Positions 31,260-44,050 are shown, numbered from the stretch's first letter. The stretch: DNA of 64,000 nucleotides from Agapetus fuscipes (GCA_951799405.1 OX637346.1:12485215-12549214); one strand, 5' to 3'. A program made the numbers and translations. Notes: a model not told the origin generated them from the letters alone.

Positions 31260-31436
31260 CCCGTCTACAGTGTTTGGCGATCGGGTTTTCCGCATTGCTG
31301 CGCCCATGGCCTGGAACTCTGCCGGCAGGACTGTGGGCAACGGACAAAGCGGCAGTTTACAGAAGGGCTTGAAAAACACATATTTTTACAATCTGCAGCG
31401 CCTTTGGGATGACCAACGGTCATGAAAAGGCGCAGA
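31260..31436 (+). pseudogene. CR1-like ORF2 C-terminus, frameshifted
   Basis: The pieces VFRIAAPMAWNS, then PAGLWATDKAAVYRRA, then LEKHIFLQSAAPLG-stop lie in three frames in the right order for a CR1-group C-terminus (aP..WNsLP ... FK..LkkHLF). At least two frameshifts. The 3' end GAAAAGGCGCAG runs directly into the FB2 array. Confidence 0.6.
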
Positions 31437-31836
31437 AAAAAATCACAATAATACAGACAGAACAACACATGACAGAACGACACAATGACGAAAAGACACA
31501 TGACAGAACGACACATGACATAACGACACATCACAGAACAACACGTGACAGAACGACACATAATAGAACAACACATGACAGAACATTATAATGACAGTAC
31601 AACATATGGCAGATCGACACATGACAGAACAACACATGACAAAACAATACAGAAAATACAGCACTATGACAAAACAACACAAGGACAAAACATCACATGA
31701 CAAAACATGTGAGGTTTCTTACATCTTGTTTTTTCTTGTGCCGTTTTCAGTGTGATGTACTTCTCTGTGATGTTTTGTCATGTGATACATAGTCATTAGT
31801 CGTTTTGTCACTGTGTTATGCTATCATGGAACCTCC
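31437..31836. repeat. Foldback-like element FB2, inverted arrays of a 15-bp unit
   Basis: About fifteen units like GACAGAACGACACAT run from 31455 to about 31700; after CATGTGAGG the complementary words (GATGTTTTGTCATGTG, GTCGTTTTGTCACTGTG) follow to 31836, where CTATCATGGAACC matches the left end of FB1. Open frames in both strands arise from the 15-nt period, which preserves frame. Confidence 0.65.
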
Positions 31837-32042
31837 GCCCAATCGCCCGCACAAAACACAAGTCCTCCCGAAGCGAAGACGCTGGAAGCCAATTAAAAAT
31901 ACATGCGCCCCATCAGACCCTTTCTTTCCTTGTAAACTCGCAAACTTCCTGCGCTGTCTCTATGAGAGAGAGGAAAAAACACTTTCATTCTAGTCCTAGT
32001 GGGATCTTTGTCAGATAGGCGCTGCTGAAAAACGTTCTACCA

Positions 32043-32143
32043 AATAAGTATAGAAAACAAAACGCCCACTAAAAAATGCTCGTTTTTGATTCCATGTATT
32101 TTCTGTTCAATATAATGGGTGAGTTTTTTTTGTATACTCGGGG
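32043..32143. repeat. Family M palindromic MITE, short copy
   Basis: AAGTATAGAAAACAAAACG, the centre CCCACTAAAAAATGCTCG, then GGTGAGTTTTTTTTGTATACTCGGGG. Confidence 0.55.
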
Positions 32144-32465
32144 CTCTAACTTACGAGTTTTAATAGAATTCTGATCTTTTGGGAATAAATCTGCCCAGAT
32201 TTAAATTACGGAAAGTTTTATTACATTACAAATACAGGGCGGGCATTTAATCGGATTGAATCTGAAACAAATCTTTGAAACGTTTTCGAATAAAGCAACT
32301 TCCATTGGAATACGCCGTGGCCTTTGTTCTGCTTTCCTTACGATAATAATTATCGTTATTTATCCACCAATAATACGACTTCGTTTCTTAGCTACTCATA
32401 TAGCGTAATCCCTTACCGCGTTTTCCTCGATGTGGCGAGTGAAACCTTTTTTTTATTTTTACAGA

Positions 32466-32492
32466 TAAACGAGCCGGCCTTACGCCAACCAT
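32466..32492 (-). repeat. Family B head fragment
   Basis: The complement reads GGTTGGCGTAAGGCCGGC, the first ~25 bp of family B. Confidence 0.6.
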
Positions 32493-32544
32493 TTTACTGA
32501 ATTTTTTTATTGGGTTTGAAATTAACCCCAAAACCGGAAATCTT

Positions 32545-32640
32545 CTCTGACACCCTCGGTGGGATTCGAACCCGATCTCTAGGCATGGAATGCAAGGATT
32601 CAACACTGAACTATCGACTGGATACTCAGACCATGAATGA
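32545..32640 (-). repeat. tRNA-derived SINE head
   Basis: Minus-strand A box TAGTTCAGTGTT (32613-32602) and B box GGGTTCGAATCCC (32573-32561). The distance is right for a tRNA-type Pol III promoter. No CCA-ready acceptor stem is evident. Confidence 0.55.
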
Positions 32641-33206
32641 TAAAAATAACTGCATATTATGGAGAGATTATTTTATTTGGGCGCGAATTTTGAAAAGGCC
32701 AAAGCCTAAATATATATAGATATTACTTCTTCAAAAGGAAAAGGAAATCTTCAAGATTTTCATTGAAAGCATAAATTTCAGATATTGCCTCAATATTCTC
32801 ATTTAAGAATCTTAAGCCCAGCCACCTCACGAGGTTTTTTAACATCACACTTCGCAAACTTTTTGCGCTGAGCTCACAAGATAAAAAAAAACACGCAAGA
32901 GCTTAATAAAAAGTTCAACATGCCTACATGTTTACCCAGCCTTCTTTAATCTTTGCTTATAAAAACTTCCCCTAAGCTGTTCCTCGATGTTATTTTAAGT
33001 TTAATTTGTTTTTATTCAGGTCCACTTTTTTACCCTTATACATGATTCAAAAATATATGTAAGGTGCCTAAAAATTTTTAATTAACTATAAAATGTTAAC
33101 TAACTAAAAAAATGATAATAAATTAGTTAACTAATTCAATTTTGTTATGATAATTATTTGTAATCACAGAAATAATGTACATTGGTGTTGTTTTTTATGA
33201 GGCTAT
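32641..33206. other. No feature recognised
   Basis: A+T-rich. Confidence 0.4.
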
Positions 33207-33437
33207 CTATAATCTAAGTTGCAAGGATATATTCATTTAAAGCTCTCAGATGGTTGCCCACAAACCAACACGTGTAGTTCGCGCTTACAAATGCTGAATG
33301 CGTACTTACAAATAAAATCCGAACCTCAAATGAACATAAGCCCCACAACTTTTGCCGACCTGAAACAGGGGTGACATTGGCAAAGTGAACCATTTTTTAC
33401 AGTATGGGTGGTCAGCCTCATACCAACCTATAAGTCA
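33207..33437 (-). repeat. Family A repeat
   Basis: Well-preserved copy; a short deletion removed the TTCCC of the ACCTTCCCTGAAAC hairpin arm. Confidence 0.9.
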
Positions 33438-34190
33438 AAATAATTGAATTTTACATATCCATTAACATTTCTTTCCGTCCTGTAGAGAGTCTGTGCTGCT
33501 CCGTTGTTTTTCTTTTGTACAAACTGTATACACACACAAACAATATTTTTTTCGTTTTGGTATCTGTCTCCCTCTCATGTGCTTACTTGTAATGCATCCG
33601 TTCCTTTTACTCGCGTTATCGAAGTACCGAAATCCAAGGCCCGTGAAATATAAATAATACTGTAAAACGTATCAAAGTGTCAAGGCATTTTCTTTCCGGC
33701 CATGATGGAATGCCAGCTTGCGAAAATCCTTAATAAAATAATATAAAGTAAGGAAAGGCATAAAATGATATGAACGTGTCAAAAATCTGACAACTGTGAT
33801 TCTTTTTCTTGATTTCTTCAGGCTTTCTTCGCCTCTAAAAAGCTGTAACTTCATTTGACTGAGCGTTTTTCATCACGCTTGGAAAATTATACTCCGCGAA
33901 TATTCATCTCATTTCATAATATTATTTTTTTCCAAAAAATCCTGCGTTATTAAAAAATCAGCTAAACCGAATAAAGGCTCATGATTGAGCTACAAAGAAT
34001 CAATGGCAGAGATCTAAGATAATTTTCTGAAAAACAGATATATATTTTTTTTTTTTTTTAAATAGATTTGTGGAAAGGAATGCAATCCACCAACCTATTT
34101 TCTTCTTGTCTTGTCTTGATCCCCGCGGCTGTAACACCGACTGTATGTATGGACATGAAGAGAATATCATTAAATCCCCACTTCAACTGA
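33438..34190. other. No gene recognised
   Basis: A+T-rich with a T-rich run at 34045-34060. Confidence 0.4.
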
Positions 34191-34341
34191 AAGTGGTTGA
34201 TGTGAGGCCGGCCCCCTTACCCGTAAACATAAATAGGTCCCGAATCGCCACAAGCGACCCCTTCGGGGATAACGCAGACAAGAAGTTAAGAAGTTGTGTG
34301 ATGAACTATATGTGTAGCTTAGTTGCGTTACATAAAAAATC
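34191..34341 (+). repeat. Family B repeat, full copy
   Basis: CTTCAACTGAAAGTGGTTGA, GAGGCCGGCCCCCTTACCCG, ATCGCCACAAGCGACCCCTT, then TGTGTAGCTTAGTTGCGTTA. It lies 60 bp upstream of a family A copy in the same orientation. Confidence 0.85.
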
Positions 34342-34401
34342 ATAATGAAAATAAATATGTTGGAAAAAATATAGCTTTTTAAATATCAGCGTTCATTTGT
34401 G

Positions 34402-34660
34402 CTCCTTGACTGATAGGTTGGTACGAGGCTGACCACCCGTGCTGTAAAAATCGGTTCACTTTTGCCAATGCCACCCCGGTTCAGGGAACGGCGGCAGGAG
34501 TTGCAAGGTTTATGTCCATGTGAGGTTTTCATTATTTGTATGCACACATGCAGAATGTGTAGGCGCGAACCTACATGTGCCTGTCTGTGGGCATGCATTT
34601 CATATGAGCCTTAAATGCTTTCATATCCTTGCAGCTTAGATTATAGATTATAGATTATAG
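34402..34660 (+). repeat. Family A repeat with three tail units
   Basis: Complete copy ending in three GATTATA repeats, more than the two in the 17.6 and 50.1 kb copies; the varying unit number points to a slippage-prone tail of SINE type. Confidence 0.9.
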
Positions 34661-37600
34661 ATTTCAAGTACGTTTTCACTATTCCTTCATTCATCGGTTA
34701 AGCTTTTAGATTTTTTCGTAATTTATAAAATTTTACCCTCATGAAAAATTAAAATGAAGAACCGCAGTTTTCAGGTGTTTAAAACAATCGTTACCTCATT
34801 TTCGGAAAATATCCAGTGTTCCATCTTTGATTCAATACGACTCAATTTATTGTTCTAAGATTTAACCTTCAACTGAAATAGGCATTCTATTTTAATCATC
34901 AAGGTGTAATTAAAAGTTCTAGAAAGGCTTGAGTAAGTTTTTTAAGCTGCTGGTAGTAACTATTAGTCGGGCAATTATTATGACTAAACGCTCACTTAGC
35001 TGCAGATGTTCCATTCAATTATTCATCGGGCAAACCTTCTAGGTAAAGCGCGGGCCATTTCAACTTGAAATCTTTTCGAGACACAATTTACTCTGCGAGA
35101 TTACTCTTCACGCTCCAAGTTGGTATAAGTTGTCTTGAAGGCAATTCCTTGGAATGTTCCCGAACAACATCTGCGAAAAACAAACCACAACATCACGCCC
35201 CCTACCCCGCCGCCTAAAGCTTTAATCCTGTAAAATGTGGCGAACTTTTAAACTGCGGCCGCTAAGCGTTAATCAACTTTGTTTTTTTAAGGTGCGTTCT
35301 GTTTCAACTAAAATAATTGGAAAATTTTCGAGACCGCGTGAAATTGGTTTCATAATTGCTTTAGTGTGTTTTTCCTACAGTTTTCTTTTCGAACAACACC
35401 CGCTCTTGCAGGGAAAAAGTGTTTTTCCTCTTTAATGAAACAAATTGAAATAGCTTTGAGTTTTGAGGTAACAAAAAAGCCGATTTCCATTTTTTCCCGT
35501 ATAATGTTTCATCTCTCTTCTTGACCTAATTTTAATCTTAAACAATCCAATGTTTTTGTCAAAACAACAAATACTTTGTATACCTTTAAAATTTACATGG
35601 TGATTGTATACATCCTTCAATATTTAATTTTATTTACGCATACACTTTATGACGCAAATTCAAAATACGAAAAAGTTTTAAACAATTCACTTCATGCAAA
35701 AATTAAAAAATTCAAATCTTGTTGTGTATTTTCCTATGCATAAAAAGCAATTTAACATCGCATGATCTTAGATATAAAATTAGTGAATTCGTTTCATCTG
35801 AATTTATTCAAAACGATAATTAGCATCGGCTTTTATATCATCGGTTCGCTTTGCATTAAAATTTAATATATTTTCTCGCATCATCATCGTTAAGTCTCCG
35901 TAGGTACAACGGCACAAGCAAGCAACTGGTTTTGCGACCGGCTCTCCAAGTTTTGTGACCCCAAGGTGTATGTATATACATTAAAGGCGCCTTCATCTTG
36001 GCCTATGAGCTGGAGATTGTAGAACTAAAGAACAATTTTCAATAGTCGGCAGAATAATGGATGTTTTTTCCTGGCATCGCCGAAATTAGCATATTAATAT
36101 CATTAGTCAAAATGACGTACAGAAATGATTCGCGGAAAAAGTAATTTCTTTTGTTGAAGATACTTCGCAGTCGCATACAAATGCTTTGAGTAAACGACTC
36201 TGAAATTTAATTTCACTAATTGAGATTGAGTAGCTTGTGAATAACTAGCTGAAACTATTTTTTACGCGAGTGTATTTTTGCTGCCATCAATTACATATAT
36301 GCTTTGAACATATTTCCTTAAAAACTATGGTACTTCAGTTTATTTCAATACTTTAACTGTAAATTTCCATGGTAAAACTTTTCATGAAATGTTAAGTTTT
36401 TGAAAACATATTTTGTTGTTTCTTTTGATATAAATATAATTTTCATGTTTTACTATCAAGATAGACCATTTTTTTTAATTTAATTTTAATATCAAATCTA
36501 AAAAATACATATTTAATAAACGTTTCAGGGATATAAAAAAAAGGTTAGTGAAAAATGCGTATGATTTATATCATACAGCAAAATATTTGCCTGTAACTTT
36601 TATGTAACATTTTATTCGCATTTCCAGATAGATATGGGAAATGGAAAAACACGAAATGAAATTTCCGCCATGATCGCTGCGACGTATTTTTTATCATCTT
36701 CATATTAAATTTTATTCTGATTTATATTCACAAATTTTCAGTCGTAAAATACATATTTTTATATTGTTTACCATACAATGCCATTCAACTGTCACATCTC
36801 ATTTACATGTATTTTGTATTTTGTTCCATCGTATGCTTACATAAATTTTATATTAAAATACGTCATTATATTCCTTTTGACTTTAAACATCTTTTGAAGC
36901 TATCACTTGCAAATAATTTATTGTAAAACCAAACCAGTTTCAAATATTTTATCTACAAATTATTCTGCATTTATTTTGTCACATAGTCGGCTTTGTAAAT
37001 TAGAAACTGATTGTATCTTTTTTTATCACACTTTTCGTAGTAAAAAGTTATACCAACCTTTTAAATAAAACTGAATAATAAAATTAAGTATAATCAGTGG
37101 AAAGAATTTTGTTTAACAAATTTTTAAACAAAATCGTAAGGTTTTTTTTAGTAGACAGATTTAAATAAATATTTCATAATATTTGAACTTGTGGCCCGTT
37201 TTTTATTGATTTTTTTTACGAAACTCGTTTGGTCGTAACGCGTGCTATGTGTCAATACTCAATACCTGAGCATTTAAAGACTGTTAATTGCGTTTTTTAT
37301 TGCTCAAGCGGGTTGAGCTCAAGTATTTACTGTGCCGAAGATTTCTTGATTAAATTCAAACGAGATACGTCTTAAAAATACCCCTTTTATATTGCGAGAT
37401 GCAAAACAAGCTGCGAGAAAAGAACTGTAATTAAAGCAGTCTCCTGCACTTCGGTTCCAACTTAAATATTCTTTCTTTTTTTCTTCGTCAGGATTGTTTT
37501 CTTCGCTGTTTTTTGGCCTCATCCAGAATCCTGTCTCAAGTACCACTCATCTACCTACTTGTTTTCCATGACTTAAACAATATCATCAAAATAAAATTTT

Positions 37601-38654
37601 TCTAACCTTTTCTCCCTTAGTTACCCTCTCTGGAAGGTATATAACTTGTAAAGAGAGTTTGAGATTATGGAATAAATTATGCACCGATGATTGGTGGTAG
37701 GTGTAATTTGAATATAATATTAATGAAATAAGCGTATAATATAAGTGCTTCAGTGCAGCTCTGACTCCCAAGCAAGCAACATCTTTTAGAGTAGTTCAGG
37801 TCATGATACAACAATAGACGATGACATTTTTAATACATTTCATTGAGTCTCTCATTCATCCTCTCAAACGAAATATTCCAGACGTCAGACTTCCGCACAA
37901 AACGTTGTAATTAATACCTTTTTGAGTATTTTTGTTTTTTAAACATTGAACCCTAAAAGGTAAGACGTAGTTACTGCGTACTGTTGTTTGTATGATTTAT
38001 TAATATTAAGTTAAAATCAAATAAGTAAGTAAACATTACAATGAGGTTACATTATACCGTACTGAATTGTGTTAATTTTCAACTTCGTGAGAAGCGCCTC
38101 TTCCTAACTTTTCCAAATTATGACGTTACTTGTTTTTACGACACGTTCTTGCGTACCATATTTTTGTTTGCTTTACACATCCAATAACATATTTTTTGTA
38201 CTACGAAACATTTTTTTTGTGACGTAAAAGACGTACATAATTCCAAATGACAGGAAATTCTTTCTGGTTACGGTGTGTCGTGTTGTCTTCTGTTCTAGCA
38301 AATTAAATGTGATTTTTCCTTCTAAAAAAAGATAACTGTTTCCATGAACGTTTATATTATTTTTGATAACGTAAAAACACGTTTAACAAAGCCTTATTAC
38401 GTTTCTTTCAGTCACAACTTCCGTTTTTTTTTTTTTTTTAAATATTCTTTCCTTTTTTAAATTTGCTTTCTTTCCGGTCTTATTTCAAACCTATTTGGCC
38501 GTCGCGATTCCCTCACGCGTGAATTTTACAAAGTTAGCTTTTTAAAAATTAACTATGTTCTAAATTACCCCTTCCCAAAGGGTTTTCTTTCCTTCCTACA
38601 TAAATTAACCCCTGTGAAAAAATATTTTACAAAACAGTATTAAAACTCGCTTAG
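34661..38654. other. Long A+T-rich stretch, no gene or matched repeat
   Basis: About 4 kb, the quietest part of the window. Open frames are short and without motifs. No family A, B, D, E or M copy was found. Confidence 0.45.
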
Positions 38655-38692
38655 AAAGCAGACACTTTACCAACTGAGCTATCGTCAACTAC
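38645..38692 (-). repeat. tRNA-like 5' half
   Basis: The minus strand carries a perfect A box TAGCTCAGTTGG (38681-38670) in GACGATAGCTCAGTTGGTAAA, followed by GTCTGCTTTCTAAGC. The B box and 3' half are absent, so it is a fragment. Confidence 0.5.
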
Positions 38693-38867
38693 AAGGGCTC
38701 TTGATGTGTGATGATACACACAAAATCAGCGCTCACCAAATAAATCATCCTAATATTATTATTATTATTAACTCTTTTAAAAGCAATTCTGTTTTATTTT
38801 TGGTTTGTTATTTTTTCATCCAAGATGTGGTATAAGATAATCGACCGCAAAGAGATTTGAGGAGAAA

Positions 38868-38895
38868 GACTGGTTGAACAGGATTTCAACCAGTC
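38868..38895. repeat. 11-bp perfect hairpin
   Basis: GACTGGTTGAA (38868-38878) and TTCAACCAGTC (38885-38895) around CAGGAT. Confidence 0.85.
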
Positions 38896-40387
38896 GTAGC
38901 AAGCACTAACAGTGCTATTCACAATACATTGGATCTATAGCTGATCTACGGATCATCGATATTTTGTATGGAAAACTCATTGTAGTCTGTAGATGAACTC
39001 TGACTTTGCTCTTTGAGAAAAACATCGTCAGATTTCTTCGTTAGAATTGAGCACAACAATATTTTCTGGTATTATGTCTTGAGCCACCATATTAAATTCA
39101 ATAATTTGTTAAAAGATTTAATTTATTTTTTCTGCTTACGGAAAGTCTATACTAATGAGATGAAAAACAAAAATAATGCATGAACTAGGGTTTTTATTTC
39201 TCGAAAAAAGGACACTAAAAAAATAAAAGTAATCACTGAAAATTCCTTTGATACTAAATTCTTATTTTTGACGATTGGATCAACAACCAAAAAAACATAA
39301 CCTTTGGGCATACATTTGAATTTTCAAAAAAAAAACCTGGAAACGGTGTGAAAAATGTCGTTAGCCGTATATATTTGCGTTCGTTTATCCGGCGTTAATT
39401 AATAGACGTTTTATGCGAAAATCTGCGTGATGTTTTTTTTTATCGAAAACGATCAAAAAAGTCTGACAAATTAGCCACATTGCGGATCCTCGCAAAAAAA
39501 ATACCTCATCACGCCGATTATTTTTAGCAATCCTTTTAATGCTTTTCTGCCAATTTTTGGCAATCCTTTCAACTTTTTTTTAGATCGTTATACATGGTAA
39601 TTTCGTGAACCTATTAAATCCGTACATACCATAAAATAATTTAAGTATAGACAAGAAAGAATATTTTTTAAGTGAAACGAAATATGTTCGTTTTATTGCT
39701 TACGGTACTACACTGTTTTGCTATTTTATATTTTTTAGAGTTATATGACTTTCGATTGTTAAAATGTCAAAATACCTTTTGTGTACCTTCAACTTACTAA
39801 TGTATAAAAAAAACAGGGAAGTAGCTTCTCTCCAGTTTTGGGTTACAAATCAGAGGTTTCGACGAATACAAGTAATACATCAGCAGGTATTGCAAATAAA
39901 TAGTGGAATTATTTGTAATTTGTAAGAAAAAGTAATAACACTCATACGTTCTGACATTTGAAGGATGGATGTATCATGTACGTTATATGTATTTATATTT
40001 TCGTGTTGTAGATTTAAGATAATATACTCCATTTCCTTGTTCTGTACCCACCTACGTTTCATCTTATTTCTGCTAATCAAAAAGGATTTCGTTTCTCTTT
40101 CTTACATTTGTAAATAAGCTTTTCTGTACCGTTAATTTTATTATAGTGTTCTTCTTTTTGCAAGTTTAATATGTATCCAATTTAGTAAGTCAATTATATG
40201 GACCTGATACATATCTGTGTAAGTCCATACTCGTTTATAAATTTACATGTAATCGCAGTATTAAACGTGTAGGTACATAGCAAATATTTTGCCTTTAAAT
40301 TTGATCGTGGGCAAAATTTCCGCTATGCTCGTGTCCAATAATATCAGCCATTGATGTTATCTGACTAAATTTACAATGATTAACAGC
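38896..40387. other. A+T-rich, no gene
   Basis: No recognisable feature. Confidence 0.4.
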
Positions 40388-40516
40388 ACCTAAGTATAAA
40401 ACTGTACGTTTAAACTTGATCATAAAATATAATGAAACCATAACAGCGCCTCTAAAGAGCGTTTTATTTTTCATATTTTTGTACGTAAAATGATATGATC
40501 GAGTTTAGTTTTATGC
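40388..40516. repeat. Family M palindromic MITE
   Basis: ACCTAAGTATAAAACTG, the centre ACAGCGCCTCTAAAGAGCG, then GATCGAGTTTAGTTTTATG. Confidence 0.65.
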
Positions 40517-41111
40517 TTTTTACTATTGACGTGAAACTATTTAGGAAAATATATTGCAAAGCAAACGGTTGATTTTCCTGATAATATATGCCGTCGCTTA
40601 AATTGTAAGGATTATTGTATGATCGCTGATATTTTAGCACAACATAAATTTGCGATAATTCCGTTTTATGGTCCATAAAAAAATGATCTCAAGCATCTCG
40701 CTAAAATGTTATCAATTTTTCACATCTTGTATGGATTTGAAAAATGTAAATTTAGCTAGGTCATGCAAAAGGAACCTACTCTTACATACTTTTTTCTTCC
40801 ATACATAAGCAAATTCAGAATGAGGCAACAAGCAAAAGGATATAAGTGTAATGTTTGTATCTCAGGTTAGTTCCCTAAATTCAGAATTTCTTTAGTTTTT
40901 TTGAGGCCAGTAAGGTGTTGTCATTAATTAACCTAAATCACTTTATTTAACTAAACTTTTCTGAACTATCGTAGAAAGAAAATTGAATTTCGAAAACATT
41001 TCTTCAACATTTTGGATACAAATTTGGTACCTTTTTAGTTTTTTATTGTTATTTAATCTGAAAAAGAAATCTATGCTTTTTCATTTTAATTTAAACAGCT
41101 TCTAACCCCCA
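40517..41111. other. No feature recognised
   Basis: A+T-rich. Confidence 0.4.
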
Positions 41112-41262
41112 ATTCAATTTAATTGGTTGATGTAAGGCCGGCCCCTGTACCCGTAAAAAATAATAGGTCCCACATAGAATAGAATCTCCACATACGACCC
41201 CATCAGAAACAACGCAGGCAAGAAGTTACACTATATTTATTGCTTGGTTGGGTTTTTTAAAT
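41112..41262 (+). repeat. Family B repeat
   Basis: TTGGTTGATGTAAGGCCGGC to GCTTGGTTGGGTTTTTTAA, with ACGACCCCATCAGAAACAAC in the middle. Confidence 0.8.
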
Positions 41263-41379
41263 AAAAACTTGAACGAAGCGTAGACTTACAAAACCGCTAT
41301 ACGTTGTTTTATCCCAAAAACAATCTCTTTGATCCTTTCTCAGTAAAAAATATACTTGGCGGAGGTACCTACCCGCCTT

Positions 41380-41530
41380 GGTCCGCACAAGCCATCAAGG
41401 CTTCGTTCCAAGATGGCGTCTTGTGACGGAGTTGCCAGCTAGGCATTGACCCCTAAACCAGTGTTGCCAGTTCTCGAGCTGCGCACGCGCACATGTGCGG
41501 TGGTTTTCTGCCGCGCCCGCGCACAACCTA
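41380..41530. other. GC/CpG-rich island
   Basis: CAAGATGGCGTC (41410-41421), CAGTGTTGCCAG and GCTGCGCACGCGCACATGTG stand out against A+T-rich surroundings. Such words are frequent in animal promoters, but no exon was found next to it; it could equally be a repeat fragment. Confidence 0.3.
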
Positions 41531-42029
41531 CTGTCTTCATATTATTATATCGCTAAGACGAAATAATAAGAATAAGTTTATTACCTTTATAAAGTTGCGA
41601 ATAAAAACGCGGGTTGGTAACCTTTTAATGCTGAATTCAACGGTTATTCTTGTACTTTACACTAGTTTTTATATCAAGTAATTTTAATATTGTCCCCTGG
41701 GATAATTTTTTCACTAAAAATGTCAACTCATCATTTTTGTTTGTATTTTTTATCGACAGCATGTGTACATTTTTTTTAAACTGCATTTTTTAAATTAAAC
41801 TTAAAGCTCCTCTTTCTACGTAAACAAAGAAAAGTAATTACTCATGTGTCTTTGTTAACTTTGTAAAATTGAATAATGCTTTTTATGGCAGTAAAATGCA
41901 TAAACATCCTGTACTAAAGAAATAATATAAAAAAGATACGCGACATTTGCAATAACCAAAAAAAAAAGAAACCGCAAAATGTCTGACGTCAGCGGGGCAA
42001 CACATGCCGACAGTCTGTTCGTTGCCTTT

Positions 42030-42530
42030 GGTTATACGTCACCCCTTTCATTCTTCCATTCCTCACCCCATTCATTATTCTGTTCTTTATCCTATTCATT
42101 CTTCCATTACTCACCCTTATCATGAAGTATTTCATTTTCACTTATTCATACATCATTCCTCAATCTTTCATCATTTAATTCCTCCATTTCTTCTTTCTAC
42201 ACTAAATTCTAACTTCATAGTCTGTTCCTTACTTCTCGTTTTACCTCACTCCTTTCATTCTTGCATTTCTCACCATAATGATGTTCTTCATCATCGCAGA
42301 TTTTCCCTCAATTCTTCCTCGTTTTATTCATACATTCTTGACTTCATTTCTCTATTCTACACCTCATTTATATTTTCCTCACTTCATTCTTAAATTCCTC
42401 ACCTTATTCCTTTGTTCTACACTTCATTCCTATTTACCTCACTTCATTCCTTTGTTCTTTACCTCCTTCCTATTTTCCTCGCACCATTCTTTAAGTCCTC
42501 ACTTCATTCCTTGCGATATGCCTACAACGA
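42030..42530. repeat. 20-bp pyrimidine-rich minisatellite
   Basis: Between 42343 and 42526 consecutive 20-bp units are clear, consensus CACTTCATTCCTTTGTTCTA; upstream units are more degenerate. The plus strand lacks stops because it is C/T-rich, which explains the long open frames there. Confidence 0.85.
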
Positions 42531-43022
42531 GACACCTTTTGTTCTCTGCTAATTAAGCAATTTCAAATCCTTCTGTCCGCGGATGTAATCCAGCTCGTAT
42601 TTTTTCGTGAGAAATAAACAGGGCGACACGACACGAAGTTATTGTCTGATGGAAATGAACCCCGAGACATGATACGCTTGGAACAATATCAACAGATTAC
42701 ACTACTGCGTTCACACGGTAGTCTTATGTCTCACTATATTTCTAAGAAAAATATCATTTCTCACATGCGAGGCAATTTTTTGTACCGACTCTGGTAATAA
42801 GAGTTCCGTTACGTTGGCGCTTTATTATTTCGCCAAATTAAATAACCCTGTAAACATGCTGACATCCAAATTTCCGTGCGACTTTTTGTGTTGCACAAAT
42901 CTATTGCGTTACTTACCTATCACGTTTCTAGTTTCATTTCAAAACGAAAGAAAAAACATTGTGAGATTATTTTGGTTTAATTTCTTGTGAATCACAACGC
43001 TTGTCAGCGCCACACTTGCAAT
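42531..43022. other. No feature recognised
   Basis: A+T-rich with a few GC-richer bits. Confidence 0.4.
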
Positions 43023-43110
43023 CTATAATCTAAGTTGGAAGTGTATATTAAAATGTTAACATTGAAGATCAGTATTAAATGCACGCTCACAAGAACGAGT
43101 GTAAGATCGA
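43023..43110 (-). repeat. Family A fragment (tail half)
   Basis: CTATAATCTAAGTTGGAAG to CGAGTGTAAGATCGA; the rest is missing where it meets the RTE-like fragment. Confidence 0.65.
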
Positions 43111-43118
43111 GTCATGTA

Positions 43119-43390
43119 TGTCTTGTCTTGTCTTGTATCCTGCCGCCATTCCTCTAGGGGTGGCCAGTACCTCCACACAAGTGCCTCCACTTGACTCTGT
43201 CCCTGCATACTTCTTTCATCTCATCTAATTTCATCACTCTTTTCATGCATGCTCTTCTCTTGTTTCCACTCTGTAAATTCCATTCATTCGCAATCTCACT
43301 TATCTGATCAATCCATTCTTTTCTAGGTCTTCCCCTTCCACGCTTACCTATTACATTCCCTTTATACACTCTTTTTGTCAGTCGGTATGT
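43119..43390 (-). pseudogene. RTE-like ORF2 C-terminus with (CAAGA)n tail
   Basis: The minus strand reads YRLTKRVYKG, then KRGRGRPRKEWIDQI, and further on LDEMKEVCRDRVKW and RHLC, the ORF2 end of RTE-group retrotransposons (GRPR..W.D ... DR..WR.L). The frame is open over 71 codons, so this copy is fairly young. It ends with repeated ACAAGACAAGAC (43119-43138). Confidence 0.75.
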
Positions 43391-43429
43391 AAATAAATAA
43401 AATCCAGAATCATTTTCTTTTGTTCAGTT

Positions 43430-43500
43430 TCAGAAATCGAACCTGGTAACTTTTGATCAATAGTCCGAGATAGTAACAAACAAACCGCTACCGGCCATGT
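43430..43500 (-). repeat. tRNA-derived SINE-like fragment
   Basis: Minus-strand B box GGTTCGATTTC (43443-43433); the A-box area (GGTAGCGGTTTG) is weak. Confidence 0.4.
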
Positions 43501-43901
43501 AGTTGTAGACAGAATCAATTTAATTTTTTCAAATTTAAATAATTGATGATTGTTTCTTTATTTTTTTATTAACCTCAAGAAATCAAGAGACAATAAGCTC
43601 TTGTATTCCGTGAGGGAATTTTGACTGATTTAATTCAACTTTTTTATTCTTCCTACCACTATACAAACCCTCGAGTTTTTTAATACCCATCACAGATTTG
43701 TATACATATTTAAATTGTCTGTGCGTTTTCATGACGATGCTAAAATTTAATAATCCCATTTAGTACGATTCTCCCACATTGTATATTCTTGTGATGCCAT
43801 TCTTTCCGTTTCCCACATGACTCCAATATTTTTAGCTTCTTACCCTTCCGCCTTGCGTTCAGCGAACCGTTCCTTATACTCCGCTTCCTTTACCCTCCGC
43901 A
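43501..43901. other. No gene recognised
   Basis: A+T-rich, becoming C/T-richer towards the family M copy (43840-43900). Confidence 0.4.
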
Positions 43902-44050
43902 CCCCAAGTACAACACATTACATTCAAACTCAAACCATAGCGTTTAATCATAATTAAACGAAAACTAACAGTGTCACTCTTGAGCCTTTTTCAGTTTGTG
44001 TACAATTTCGGTAAAACGCTTCTGTAAAGTTTAAACGTTTTATACTTTGG
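43902..44050. repeat. Family M palindromic MITE
   Basis: CCCCAAGTACAAC, AAACTCAAACCATAGCGTTTA, then TTCGGTAAAACGCTT and GTTTTATACTTTGG. Confidence 0.75.

Noticed and set aside
31450..31700. CRISPR-like regular repeats
   Set aside because: Units are 15 bp, contiguous and without spacers, in animal DNA.
31409..31703. Open frames on both strands rich in Thr/His/Asp or Cys/Val/Ser
   Set aside because: They arise from the 15-nt period of the FB2 array, which keeps frame in all readings.
42004..42556. Overlapping plus-strand open frames of 129 and 92 codons
   Set aside because: They fall in a C/T-rich 20-bp minisatellite whose strand lacks stop codons; no domain, and the period is not a multiple of three.
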